NCBI GenBank assembly: GCA_947374125.1
Contig: CANCAR010000037.1
Location: 1-16,483, forward strand
Direction: 5' to 3'
DNA: 16,483 nucleotides
DNA from: Hyphomicrobiales bacterium
Lineage (GTDB): Bacteria; Pseudomonadota; Alphaproteobacteria; Rhizobiales; Beijerinckiaceae
Within the stretch, counting starts at the first letter, position 1, and each line of letters begins with the position of its first letter. The position numbers were made by a program, and so were the translations under genes. Positions 1-7,500 of the stretch are shown piece by piece. Below the pieces are notes generated by a model. That model saw nothing but the letters and a program-made list of their open reading frames with translations. It made no database searches and had not been told where the DNA came from.

Positions 1-794
1 TTGAACCTGCCATTCGTACGCCCGCAAACCCCAAACAATTGCCTGAACCCTCGATTGGAACGATTGAATTTAACCATGTCGTGTTTGCCTATCCGTCGCG
101 GCCAAACGAGCCTGTTTTGAATGGCGTTAGCTTTTCAGTGAAAAAAGGCGAGCGGGTTGCGATTGTCGGCCCGTCGGGTGCCGGTAAAAGCACGATTATG
201 CAATTGCTGCTTCGTTTTTATGATCCGAACTCGGGCTCAATCGGCGTAGACGGGATCAATATATGCGATGTCGACCCACGTGCCTTGCGCGACAGAATAG
301 CGCTGGTTCCCCAAGAAAGCATGATCTTTGGCACGACATTGGCCGAAAACATTCGCTATGGGCGCCCCAATGCGTCTGATGCGGATCTCGAATCGGCAGC
401 CAAGCGCGCCATCGTTGACAGCTTTGTAAGCGTTTGGCCGGAGCGATACGCGACACGCATCGGCGAGCGCGGTGTCACGCTTTCGGGCGGGCAACGGCAA
501 CGGATCTCGATTGCGCGAGCCATCTTGAAAGATGCGCCGATCCTATTGCTCGATGAGGCCACCTCGGCACTCGATGCCGAGAACGAAACCCTCGTGCAAT
601 CCGCGCTCGACACGCTGATGGAAGGCCGCACAACCCTTGTGATCGCGCATAGGCTCTCCACCATCGTCAATGCCGACCGAATTTTGGTGATGGACCACGG
701 CAGCATTGTCGAAGAAGGCACGCACAGTGAGTTAGTGGCTAAGGGCGGACTTTATGCGAGACTAGCGGCCCTGCAATTTGAGACAGGCGGTTAA
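1..794 (+). CDS. ABC exporter, C-terminal ATPase domain (5' partial)
   Basis: The frame is open from base 3 with no stop, so this is the C-terminal part of a longer protein that starts left of the window; the TTG at 39 is probably internal. Counting from that TTG, the visible part is a complete nucleotide-binding domain: A-loop Tyr18, Walker A GPSGAGKST (44-52), Q-loop Gln92, signature LSGGQRQR (148-155), Walker B ILLLDE (168-173), D-loop SALD (176-179) and H-loop His204. The domain type and the short linker before it match half-size exporters of the MsbA/LmrA class, in which a six-helix membrane domain precedes the ATPase; that membrane part is not visible, so this is family knowledge. Substrate (lipid, peptide or drug) cannot be read from the ATPase. 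It ends 4 bases before the stop of the convergent OmpA-like gene. Confidence 0.95.
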   Translation, partial: EPAIRTPANPKQLPEPSIGTIEFNHVVFAYPSRPNEPVLNGVSFSVKKGERVAIVGPSGAGKSTIMQLLLRFYDPNSGSIGVDGINICDVDPRALRDRIALVPQESMIFGTTLAENIRYGRPNASDADLESAAKRAIVDSFVSVWPERYATRIGERGVTLSGGQRQRISIARAILKDAPILLLDEATSALDAENETLVQSALDTLMEGRTTLVIAHRLSTIVNADRILVMDHGSIVEEGTHSELVAKGGLYARLAALQFETGG

Positions 795-798
795 GGGG

Positions 799-1824
799 TT
801 ACCGATCCGTCAGCTTCAACTCAATCCGGCGATTGCGCTTCAAGGCATCGTCGGTGTCACCCAATTCAATCGGCTGGAATTCACCAAAGCCAGCGGCCAT
901 CAGACGTTGCGGCGGAACGGATTTGGTAACGAGGTATTGAACCACGGAGATGGCGCGGGCGGCTGACAGCTCCCAATTCGATTTGAATTGCCCTGCTCCG
1001 CTCAGAGGTTTTTTATCGGTATGGCCATCAACCCTCAAAATCCATGGAATATCGGGGGGAATTTCGGCGTCCAATTGAACAAGAGCGGCCGCAAGCTTAT
1101 CGAGTTCGACCTTACCCGCGGCGCTCAGCGCGGCTGATCCAACATCGAAGAACACTTCCGACTGGAACACAAACCGGTCGCCGACCACGCGAACATCGGC
1201 GCGGTTGCTCAAAATCTGTCGCAAGCGCCCGAAAAACTCGGAGCGATAGCGGGCCAATTCCTGTACCTTTTGAGCAAGCGCGACGTTGAGGCGGGAGCCA
1301 AGATCCGCAATCCGCGCTTGGCTTTCCTTGTCGCGTTGTTCAGAGGCATTAAGCGCCTCCTCCAATGCCGCCAACTGCCGACGCAGCGCATTAATTTGCT
1401 GGTTCAACGCTTCCACTTGCGCCAAAGCGCGGGCTGAAATCTGCTTTTGGGCATCCAACGTCTTATTCAGCGCACCGACTTCTGTTCCCGTATCCAAGGG
1501 AACACTATCGGCGCCTCCAAGCTGGTTTTTCAGCTGATCGCGCTCCAACTGGGTAGCCATCAAATTGGAGCCGAGAAGGGCCAAATTATCCTCAAGACTC
1601 TTTCGATTGACGCGTTCAAGCGCCAAAAGATCGGTCAATTCGGAAATTTGCCGGTTGAGTTTTAAGAGCGCAGCATCTTTATCGGTTACTTGCTGGCTTA
1701 AGAAAAACTGCGCCACCATAAAAACGGTAAGCAGAAAAACGATCGACAAGACAAGCGTCGACAGGGCATCGACGAAGCCCGGCCAGTAATCAATCACGCG
1801 TTGGTTGCGACCCGGACGGGCCAT
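799..1824 (-). CDS. MotB/OmpA-like peptidoglycan-binding protein, probable stator subunit
   Basis: The 341-residue protein has a short cytoplasmic N-terminus, one membrane helix (about 17-42), a long Ala/Gln/Glu-rich coiled-coil stretch (about 45-200) and a C-terminal OmpA/MotB peptidoglycan-binding domain (about 205-341). Motifs seen in that domain are VDGHTDKKP, NWELSAARA and the terminal NRRIEL. Asp19 in WPGFVDALSTL sits at the start of the helix, where MotB-type proteins carry the proton-accepting Asp. This suggests the protein is the periplasmic, wall-anchored half of a proton channel with the MotA/TolQ-like protein encoded 2 bases upstream. The coiled-coil linker is much longer than in flagellar MotB and no flagellar gene is near, so a non-flagellar envelope role is more likely (inference). 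It is the last gene of the minus-strand run. Confidence 0.88.
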   Translation of the reverse strand: MARPGRNQRVIDYWPGFVDALSTLVLSIVFLLTVFMVAQFFLSQQVTDKDAALLKLNRQISELTDLLALERVNRKSLEDNLALLGSNLMATQLERDQLKNQLGGADSVPLDTGTEVGALNKTLDAQKQISARALAQVEALNQQINALRRQLAALEEALNASEQRDKESQARIADLGSRLNVALAQKVQELARYRSEFFGRLRQILSNRADVRVVGDRFVFQSEVFFDVGSAALSAAGKVELDKLAAALVQLDAEIPPDIPWILRVDGHTDKKPLSGAGQFKSNWELSAARAISVVQYLVTKSVPPQRLMAAGFGEFQPIELGDTDDALKRNRRIELKLTDR

Positions 1825-1826
1825 GA

Positions 1827-2801
1827 TCAGCCTTGCCTCTTTTCAAGCAGCAGGGCTTCCAAAACGGCCTTAAGCTCCGATTCACGCTGTGCCTGCGCTT
1901 CGACCCAATCCCTGATCAATTGCTGCTCAGACCGCATCGAGGTAACGAGCGACTGGATACCGGAGGCGAGATTTTCAATCGCCGCCACATTGGCCGCCTG
2001 CCAGCTAGGCTCAACCGTTCCACCCAACGCTTTGCCCGAAGCACTAACCCCAGACGTCAATGGCATAGCGAGATTTGGCCCAGCCTGCTCGGGCCCTGCA
2101 ATCCCAGCGAGCCAGTTCTCAAGTTGCTCGTAGAATTGATTTTGAGCCTGTCCAGCCTGCAAATCGAGAAAGCCCAAGATCAGCGAGCCGGCGAGACCAA
2201 AAAGCGATGAGGAAAAGGAGATGCCCATGCCGCTCAAAGGAGCCGCTAAGCCGGACTTAAGCTCTTCGAACATCAGCGCGGCGTCTGATCCCGCCTTCAT
2301 CGACTGAATGACCTTACCCACCGAACCAACAGTGTCCAACAAGCCCCAGAACGTACCAAGAAGCCCAAGAAACACCAAAAGGCCCGTTAGATAACGGCCT
2401 GTATCGCGGGCCTCATCCAACCGGAGGCCAATCGTATCCAAAATAGCGCGCAGCGAGAGCGGCGACAGCGCCTCGCGCCTTTGCCGACCCGCCAGCATTT
2501 TGGCCATCGGCAGCAAGAGCAGCGGCTCGCGTTCGATCACGACGCCGCTATCGCTTTCCAAAAACGCATTGGCCCAACGAACCTCGCGGAAAAGGCGCAT
2601 AACGCCGCGAAATGCGAGCACGATGCCAATCAGCAAGACGCCAAGAATGAGCGCATTCAGCGGCGGATTGGCGTTAAAGGCCTGTATAATCGACCGATAG
2701 AGGATAAAAGCAATCAATGCGCCGAGCACTAAGAAGACGGCCATCCGAAAGAGATATGCCGTCGGCTTTGTCAGCGGCTGCGCGTCCAAGTTCCGGGCCA
2801 T
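1827..2801 (-). CDS. MotA/TolQ/ExbB-family inner-membrane protein
   Basis: With the start chosen here the protein has 324 residues and four hydrophobic segments (about 16-38, 49-66, 137-159 and 190-212). Segment 3 carries LGLLGTFWGLLDTVGSV, the Pro/Gly-rich pattern typical of TolQ/ExbB/MotA helix 3, and the segment pair 3-4 forms the family's proton-channel domain. The partner is the MotB/OmpA-like protein that starts 2 bases after this stop, and the two are surely co-translated. Two starts compete: ATG at 2801 follows GGGGAGG by 4 bases, and ATG at 2885 overlaps the upstream stop as TGATG and would add 28 residues with no recognisable feature. I prefer 2801 because the protein then begins about 15 residues before the first helix. 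Homologs are variously named MotA, TolQ or ExbB; the force-using partner is unknown. Confidence 0.85.
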   Translation of the reverse strand: MARNLDAQPLTKPTAYLFRMAVFLVLGALIAFILYRSIIQAFNANPPLNALILGVLLIGIVLAFRGVMRLFREVRWANAFLESDSGVVIEREPLLLLPMAKMLAGRQRREALSPLSLRAILDTIGLRLDEARDTGRYLTGLLVFLGLLGTFWGLLDTVGSVGKVIQSMKAGSDAALMFEELKSGLAAPLSGMGISFSSSLFGLAGSLILGFLDLQAGQAQNQFYEQLENWLAGIAGPEQAGPNLAMPLTSGVSASGKALGGTVEPSWQAANVAAIENLASGIQSLVTSMRSEQQLIRDWVEAQAQRESELKAVLEALLLEKRQG

Positions 2802-2884
2802 CGAACCTCCCCTATCCAAGCGACTATTAGTTTCACCTCTTCTGTTCCACCATTCAAGAGCGAAACGCGGAATTATCTTAACCA

Positions 2885-3682
2885 TCAAGCCGCCCGCGCG
2901 TCTTTAAGCGTCTTCGCCAGCAACGAATGAACCGACGCATTGGCGGCCAAGATCGAATTACCCGTAATCCTGTACTCATTACCTGTGACATCTGAAACAA
3001 AGCCACCTGCCTCGCGCACTAAGATGACGCCAGCGGCGATATCCCAGGAGGAAAGTCCGGTTTCCCAAAACCCATCAAGCCTTCCAGCGGCAACGTAAGC
3101 GAGGTCAAGAGCGGCTGAGCCCAGCCGGCGCACGCCCGCGGTTCTCGCCGTAACGTGGCCCATTTCCTTCATATAGGTCGGCAAATCGCGTTTTAAGGTG
3201 GATGGAATGCCCGTTCCTATCATGCAATCCATCAGATCAGAGCGGCCCGACACCCGCAACCGGCGATTGTTTAAAAAGGCACCCTTGCCCTTCTCGGCAA
3301 TAAACAGCTCATCCTTAATCGGATCGTAGACGACGCCAGCCACCACTTGCCCATCACGCTCTAATCCGACTGAGACGGAAAAATGCGGCATGCCGTGTAA
3401 AAAATTCAACGTGCCATCGAGCGGATCGATGTGCCAACGATGCGAGGTATCCTTGCCCTCGATAACGCCGCCCTCTTCCATCACAAATCCGAAATCCGGG
3501 CGTGATTTCAACAGCGAGTCATGCAAAAGCGCCTCGGCCTTAAGATCGGCCTGCGAAACAAAATCGCCCGGTCCTTTGCGGGAGACTTGGAGGTTCTCGA
3601 CCTCGCCGAAATCACGGCGCAGCCCTTTGGCGGCCTTCATCACAGCGTCAACCATCACAGTCATCAGCGGAGAGCGTATCAT
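2885..3682 (-). CDS. Inositol monophosphatase-family protein
   Basis: This is a 265-residue Mg-dependent phosphatase of the IMPase/SuhB/CysQ superfamily. Metal-site motifs are complete: Glu69-Glu70 in FVMEEGG, DPLDGTLNF (86-94, ligands Asp86 and Asp89) and SSWDIAAG with Asp214. The family hydrolyses inositol-1-phosphate, PAP or sugar phosphates including fructose-1,6-bisphosphate; the sequence does not settle which. Sitting in a tkt-gap-pgk-fba run, a sugar-bisphosphatase role is an attractive but unproven idea. I chose ATG at 3682 rather than the in-frame TTG at 3697 because AAAGG lies about 8 bases upstream and the resulting N-terminus leads straight into the conserved GEVENLQVSRKGPGDFVSQAD-like block. 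The stop overlaps a possible ATG of the next gene (TGATG). Confidence 0.92.
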   Translation of the reverse strand: MIRSPLMTVMVDAVMKAAKGLRRDFGEVENLQVSRKGPGDFVSQADLKAEALLHDSLLKSRPDFGFVMEEGGVIEGKDTSHRWHIDPLDGTLNFLHGMPHFSVSVGLERDGQVVAGVVYDPIKDELFIAEKGKGAFLNNRRLRVSGRSDLMDCMIGTGIPSTLKRDLPTYMKEMGHVTARTAGVRRLGSAALDLAYVAAGRLDGFWETGLSSWDIAAGVILVREAGGFVSDVTGNEYRITGNSILAANASVHSLLAKTLKDARAA

Positions 3683-3786
3683 GGTCGGGCCTTTCAATCA
3701 GCGAAGCGGCAGTTGGGAAGAAACACGCCGCCTTAGGAAGTTCAGCATCAACAACGGCAAAGCCGATGCGTCAAGGTTGAATAATA

Positions 3787-4428
3787 TCAGGGGCGTTGCG
3801 GAGCGGGCGTTTGAGCAATCACCGCCAGCGCCTGACGCACACCTTCTGCTGGTCCTTCAGAATGGGCGAAGACCGCATCACCTAACCCGATAAACTCCGC
3901 ACCCGTTGCCACCAAAGGGGCAATATGGGCAGCTTCGCTCGCAAACGCGACGCACGGCGTATTGAAAAGCTCCGCCCACCATTCGGCACGCTCAATCACC
4001 ATCGATAAAGTGGGTAGCGATCCATCAGGCCGAGGCTCGCCAAACATGACGTAATCAGCACCGAGTTCCGCCACTTCCATAGCATCGTGTCGAGCCTTTA
4101 AGCCGCCAACCCCCGCACTCCGGTCAATCCGGTGCATGGAATTGACCGCATCAACGGCGCGTACCGAAGATGAGAGGTGGACGCCATCGGCGCCTGCGCG
4201 CGCGACAAGCTCAAGTGCATCAGCCAGCAGCAGCACGGCACCACCGCCTTGCACAATCGGCGCAATCACTTTCGCAAAATTGATCTGCGAACGCTCATCG
4301 CCTTCGGGCAGGGTCACGATGACCGCGTCGATACGCCCGCCTTCAAAGGCCGAGGCAAGCGACTGTGACAAAATTTCCGGGTTCTCCTCGCGTGGCGCGA
4401 AGAGAACAAGACGAGCCGTATAGGTCAT
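3787..4428 (-). CDS. ThiE/TenI-like TIM-barrel protein, divergent
   Basis: The 213 residues read as a thiamine phosphate synthase/TenI-type barrel: GADGVHL at 79-85 and GADYVMFG at 123-130 fall where ThiE has GADGVHLGQ and GADYIGVGP, and GAEFIGLGDAVF closes the barrel. The usual ThiE signatures are absent: the INDR motif before the first block is LADA (68-71 region), GQ.D after GVHL is SSS, and the GPIFPT pyrophosphate loop is GEPRPDG. ThiE joins HMP-pyrophosphate and thiazole phosphate in thiamine synthesis; this protein may have lost or changed that activity. No other thi gene is in the window. It starts 30 bases after fba, with only a weak GAGAAAG ribosome site, which fits co-transcription with the sugar-phosphate genes. 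Transketolase upstream needs thiamine diphosphate, a suggestive link only. Confidence 0.78.
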   Translation of the reverse strand: MTYTARLVLFAPREENPEILSQSLASAFEGGRIDAVIVTLPEGDERSQINFAKVIAPIVQGGGAVLLLADALELVARAGADGVHLSSSVRAVDAVNSMHRIDRSAGVGGLKARHDAMEVAELGADYVMFGEPRPDGSLPTLSMVIERAEWWAELFNTPCVAFASEAAHIAPLVATGAEFIGLGDAVFAHSEGPAEGVRQALAVIAQTPAPQRP

Positions 4429-4458
4429 TACGCTACTTTCTCTACTGTTACAGCAAAC

Positions 4459-5526
4459 TCACCCGAAGGTCGGATCAAGCTTGCCCGATGCATAGAGCTT
4501 GGCCATTTCGGCCAAAGTATGAACCTTACCTATTTTGGAGGCCTTACCGGCGGTCCCAAATTCTTCAAACCGCTGCTTCACGAGCTTGGTCATCGCATCC
4601 ATCGCAGGCTTCAGATATTTGCGCGGATCAAATTCACCGGGATTTTCAGATAACACTTTACGAATTTGCCCCGTCATCGCCATGCGGTTATCGGTGTCGA
4701 TATTGACCTTACGCACGCCATTTTTAATGCCGCGTTGAATTTCTTCCACCGGAACACCCCATGTTTGCGGCATTTCACCGCCATAGGCATTGATAATATC
4801 CTGCAAATCCTGCGGCACGGAAGAGGAGCCATGCATAACAAGGTGGGTATTGGGCAACAAGCGATGAATTTCTTCAATCACATGCATCGCCAAAATCGCG
4901 CCATCCGGCTTGCGCGTAAATTTATACGCGCCATGCGAGGTTCCCATCGCAATGGCTAACGCATCGACCTTAGTCGCGCGCACGAAATCAACGGCCTCTT
5001 TCGGGTTGGTCAGCAACTGGTCATGCGAGAGCGTGCCCTCAAAGCCGTGACCATCTTCCTTTTCGCCTTGGCCGGTTTCAAGCGAACCCAACACGCCAAG
5101 CTCACCCTCCACCGAAATGCCGCCGAGATGCGCCATATCGGTAACCGTCTTGGTGACACCAAGATTGTAATCCCAATCGCCCGGAGTCTTGCCGTCATCC
5201 TTCAACGAGCCATCCATCATCACCGAGGTGAAGCCTGCTTGGATTGCGGTCATGCAGGTCGCGGGATTATTGCCATGGTCAAGATGGACGCAGATTGGAA
5301 TCTGCGGATAAATTTCCGTCAGCGCATCCATCATATGCTTAAGCATAATGTCATTCGCATAGGAGCGAGCGCCGCGCGAGGCTTGGATGATGACGGGTGC
5401 ATCAGCCGCCGCCGCAGCGTTCATAACAGCGAGCGCGCCTTCCATATTGTTGATGTTAAAGGCAGGGACGCCATAGCTATGCTCGGCAGCATGATCGAGC
5501 AATTGTCTCATGGTAATGCGTGGCAT
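4459..5526 (-). CDS. fba: Class II fructose-1,6-bisphosphate aldolase, Calvin-cycle subtype
   Basis: This Zn-dependent aldolase cleaves or forms fructose-1,6-bisphosphate from glyceraldehyde-3-phosphate and DHAP; relatives also make sedoheptulose-1,7-bisphosphate. At 355 residues it has the length of the class IIB subgroup that includes CbbA. Visible active-site elements are HLDHG with catalytic Asp83 and zinc ligand His84, VEGELG (139-144), MGTSHGAYK with His198, VMHGSSS with His232, and the phosphate-binding NIDTD near 272-276. The start ATG at 5526 has AAGGAGA about 7 bases upstream, one of the best ribosome sites in the cluster. It lies 46 bases after pgk. The name CbbA would imply a Calvin-cycle operon, for which the window offers no RuBisCO or phosphoribulokinase, so I keep the neutral symbol. 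Confidence 0.96.
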   Translation of the reverse strand: MPRITMRQLLDHAAEHSYGVPAFNINNMEGALAVMNAAAAADAPVIIQASRGARSYANDIMLKHMMDALTEIYPQIPICVHLDHGNNPATCMTAIQAGFTSVMMDGSLKDDGKTPGDWDYNLGVTKTVTDMAHLGGISVEGELGVLGSLETGQGEKEDGHGFEGTLSHDQLLTNPKEAVDFVRATKVDALAIAMGTSHGAYKFTRKPDGAILAMHVIEEIHRLLPNTHLVMHGSSSVPQDLQDIINAYGGEMPQTWGVPVEEIQRGIKNGVRKVNIDTDNRMAMTGQIRKVLSENPGEFDPRKYLKPAMDAMTKLVKQRFEEFGTAGKASKIGKVHTLAEMAKLYASGKLDPTFG

Positions 5527-5572
5527 GCTCTCGTCTCCTTTAAATCTTCTTTATCATTCAAAATGGATTGGC

Positions 5573-6766
5573 TTACTTACGCCGCAACGCGTCAACACCC
5601 GGCAAAGGCTTGCCTTCAAGCCATTCGAGGAACGCGCCACCTGCCGTTGAAACATAGGTAAAATCGTCCGCTGCACCCGCGTGGTTCAACGCCGATACCG
5701 TATCGCCACCGCCCGCTACCGAAAGGAGCTTGCCTGCCTTGGTAAGCCGAGCAGCTTCTTTCGCGACCGCATTGGTGCCAGCGTCAAATGGCTCCAGTTC
5801 AAAAGCACCAAAGGGGCCGTTCCACACCAAGGTCTTGGCAGTAGCAAGCTTCGCGGCAACCGCCTGTATCGAAGCGGGGCCAATATCAAGGATCATATCC
5901 TCAGGCCCAACCGCATCAACAGACACAACCTTATTGGCGGCATGCGCTTTAAATTCGGAAGCGACCGTTGCATCAACGGGTAACACAATCTCGCAACCCG
6001 AAACTTTCGCCGTTTCAAGCACGCCGCGCGCGGTATCGAGCAAATCATGCTCGCAGAGCGACTTGCCAACTGCTTTACCAAGTGCTGCAAGAAACGTATT
6101 GGCCATGCCGCCGCCGATCACCAGAATATCGACTTTCTTGACGAGATTACCAAGCAATTCGAGTTTAGAGGAAACCTTAGCACCACCCACAACCGCAAGC
6201 ACGGGGCGCTCGGGTTGCTCAAGTGCTTTGGCGAGCGCTTCAATCTCCGCCTGCATGGTGCGACCCGCATAGGCGGGCAACACTTTAGCGAGACCTTCGG
6301 TTGAGGCATGAGCACGATGCGCGGCTGAGAACGCGTCATTCACATAAAGATCACCATTTGCCGCGAGTGCTGCGACAAAAGCTGGATCGTTCTTTTCCTC
6401 TTCCCCGTGGAAGCGCGTGTTTTCAAGGCAAACAATGTCACCATTTTTCATGGCATCGACGGCAGCTTTCGCGGCGTCTCCAACACAATCCGAGGCAAAG
6501 CCAACCGGGCGGCTAATCCGCTTGGAAAGCTCAACGGCGACAGGCGCCAACGACTCTTTGGGATCAACCCCTTTAGGCCGACCAAAATGGGCCAGCAAAA
6601 TCACCTTGCCGCCTTTATCCGCAATCTCGCGAAGGGTAGGCAGAATGCGGTCGATGCGGGTGGTGTCGGATACACGACCCTCTTCCATCGGCACGTTGAG
6701 ATCAACCCGAACAAGAACGCGCTTGCCCGAGACGGATGCATCATCGAGGGTTTTGAAGAGGGTCAT
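5573..6766 (-). CDS. pgk: Phosphoglycerate kinase
   Basis: This cytosolic enzyme transfers phosphate between 1,3-bisphosphoglycerate and ADP. The 397 residues match a full-length bacterial PGK: substrate-binding RVDLNVP (20-26, Asp22 and Asn24), AHFGRPKG with His59 and Arg62, the hinge segment GGAKVSSKLELL followed by GGGMANTF, VWNGPFGAFE, and the nucleotide-binding AGGGDT near the end, then STAGGAFLEWLEGKPLPGV. ATG at 6766 overlaps the stop of the small coiled-coil/membrane gene as ATGA, and no clear Shine-Dalgarno precedes it, so its translation probably depends on that of the upstream small gene (inference). This ties an uncharacterised protein to expression of a central enzyme. It is followed 46 bases later by fba. 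Confidence 0.97.
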   Translation of the reverse strand: MTLFKTLDDASVSGKRVLVRVDLNVPMEEGRVSDTTRIDRILPTLREIADKGGKVILLAHFGRPKGVDPKESLAPVAVELSKRISRPVGFASDCVGDAAKAAVDAMKNGDIVCLENTRFHGEEEKNDPAFVAALAANGDLYVNDAFSAAHRAHASTEGLAKVLPAYAGRTMQAEIEALAKALEQPERPVLAVVGGAKVSSKLELLGNLVKKVDILVIGGGMANTFLAALGKAVGKSLCEHDLLDTARGVLETAKVSGCEIVLPVDATVASEFKAHAANKVVSVDAVGPEDMILDIGPASIQAVAAKLATAKTLVWNGPFGAFELEPFDAGTNAVAKEAARLTKAGKLLSVAGGGDTVSALNHAGAADDFTYVSTAGGAFLEWLEGKPLPGVDALRRK

Positions 6767-7155
6767 TTGCTTGGAGCTGTTAGCGAGATTGGGGCAGAAA
6801 CGGTTTTTTGGCCGAGAAAGTTATTCGTCGCATATACGAGAGATGCCACGCCGAAAAGCAGAGCAGCGAGAATGCTAATGATCTGCCACGTCGTTGGAAT
6901 GAGCGTCAACCTGCCATCTAGGCGCGCCACGCTTTCCCGAACAGCGGCGATATCTGAAACAGTGGCGACGTGAGAGAGCTTTTCCTCCATTCGCGCAAAA
7001 CCAGTTTCCAAACGCGAAAGCGAGGCTTTGACCTCTTTTATATCGGCTTCGAGCGTTTCAACGCGTCTTTCCAGCATTGGATCCTCCGGACCTGAGCCGC
7101 CACCACTATCGCGCCGCCCGCTATGTTCTCCTGGAAATGGAAAGATATTACTCAT
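6763..7155 (-). CDS. Small coiled-coil protein with C-terminal membrane anchor, function unknown
   Basis: I do not recognise a named function. With ATG at 7155 the protein has 130 residues: a Gly/Ser/Arg-rich N-terminus, a charged heptad-like coiled coil (about residues 28-85; RRVETLEADIKEVKASLSRL and onward), and one hydrophobic helix (about 91-112; IISILAALLFGVASLVYA) followed by a short polar tail. Small proteins with this plan are common in Rhizobiales and usually hypothetical. The ATG at 7155 is favoured over an upstream in-frame start at 7188 because GGAG lies about 9 bases before it and the overlap with the upstream zinc-ribbon gene is then only 8 bases. Its stop overlaps the pgk start (ATGA), so it is translationally coupled on both sides. 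The helix predicts a membrane-tethered oligomer. Confidence 0.8.
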   Translation of the reverse strand: MSNIFPFPGEHSGRRDSGGGSGPEDPMLERRVETLEADIKEVKASLSRLETGFARMEEKLSHVATVSDIAAVRESVARLDGRLTLIPTTWQIISILAALLFGVASLVYATNNFLGQKTVSAPISLTAPSK

Positions 7156-7483
7156 CCACGTCCACTCCATAGGCTGTCGGCATTGCACCGTTTAGAACGG
7201 CCTCACTGAATTGTTCCACATATCCGCAAGTCGTGCATAAAAGTGTAACAAGCAATTGTTGGACCGCACTCGGGGAATCATCATCCCAAAATGGTTTATC
7301 GTCGGAACGAGCATATATTCTCGACCGTTCTATGTTAGTCCTATAACCTAAATCCGGTTCTTCTATCAAAGCAAAGTCGCGGTTCCCGCACCCCGTGCAG
7401 GTCAATATCGGTGCCTTATGCTTGATGAGACGGGCGAGTGCCTTCGCTTTCTCGCCTTCTCGCACACGAATGACCAATGACAC
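7148..7483 (-). CDS. Small zinc-ribbon protein, function unknown
   Basis: The protein is not assigned to a named family. About 111 residues contain two CxxC pairs, Cys29/Cys32 (LTCTGCGNRDF) and Cys83/Cys86 (LLCTTCGYVEQF), spaced like a split zinc ribbon whose arms are separated by a polar, acidic stretch (ARSDDKPFWDDDSPS). The N-terminus has a basic Arg/Lys-rich patch; the C-terminus is acidic (GVDVDE). GTG at 7483 is preferred because TGGAG stands 6 bases upstream; GTG at 7495, four codons earlier, is possible but has no such site. The gene begins about 18 bases after the gap stop and overlaps the next small gene by 8 bases, so it is part of the sugar-phosphate transcript. A nucleic-acid or protein-binding role is the usual one for ribbons, but nothing here fixes it. 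Confidence 0.78.
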   Translation of the reverse strand: MSLVIRVREGEKAKALARLIKHKAPILTCTGCGNRDFALIEEPDLGYRTNIERSRIYARSDDKPFWDDDSPSAVQQLLVTLLCTTCGYVEQFSEAVLNGAMPTAYGVDVDE

Positions 7484-7500
7484 AGTTTTCTCCACTTCAC

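Noticed and set aside
799..2888. Zorya-type defence system (ZorA/ZorB) in the MotA/MotB-like pair
   Set aside because: The stator-like architecture matches, but no ZorC, ZorD or ZorE-like gene is adjacent; the neighbours are central-metabolism genes and an ABC exporter.
799..2888. Flagellar motor motA/motB
   Set aside because: No flagellar or chemotaxis gene nearby, the periplasmic coiled coil is too long, and helix 3 reads more like TolQ/ExbB.
3746..3774. Minus-strand promoter ahead of the inositol monophosphatase-like gene (TTGACG at 3774-3769)
   Set aside because: The -35-like box is good but the hexamer at the right spacing (TTGATG) matches the -10 consensus at only two positions.
5023..5661. 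Long open frame on the plus strand opposite fba
   Set aside because: It lies antisense to a strongly recognised aldolase with all active-site motifs; its translation shows no domain and it is a shadow of codon bias.
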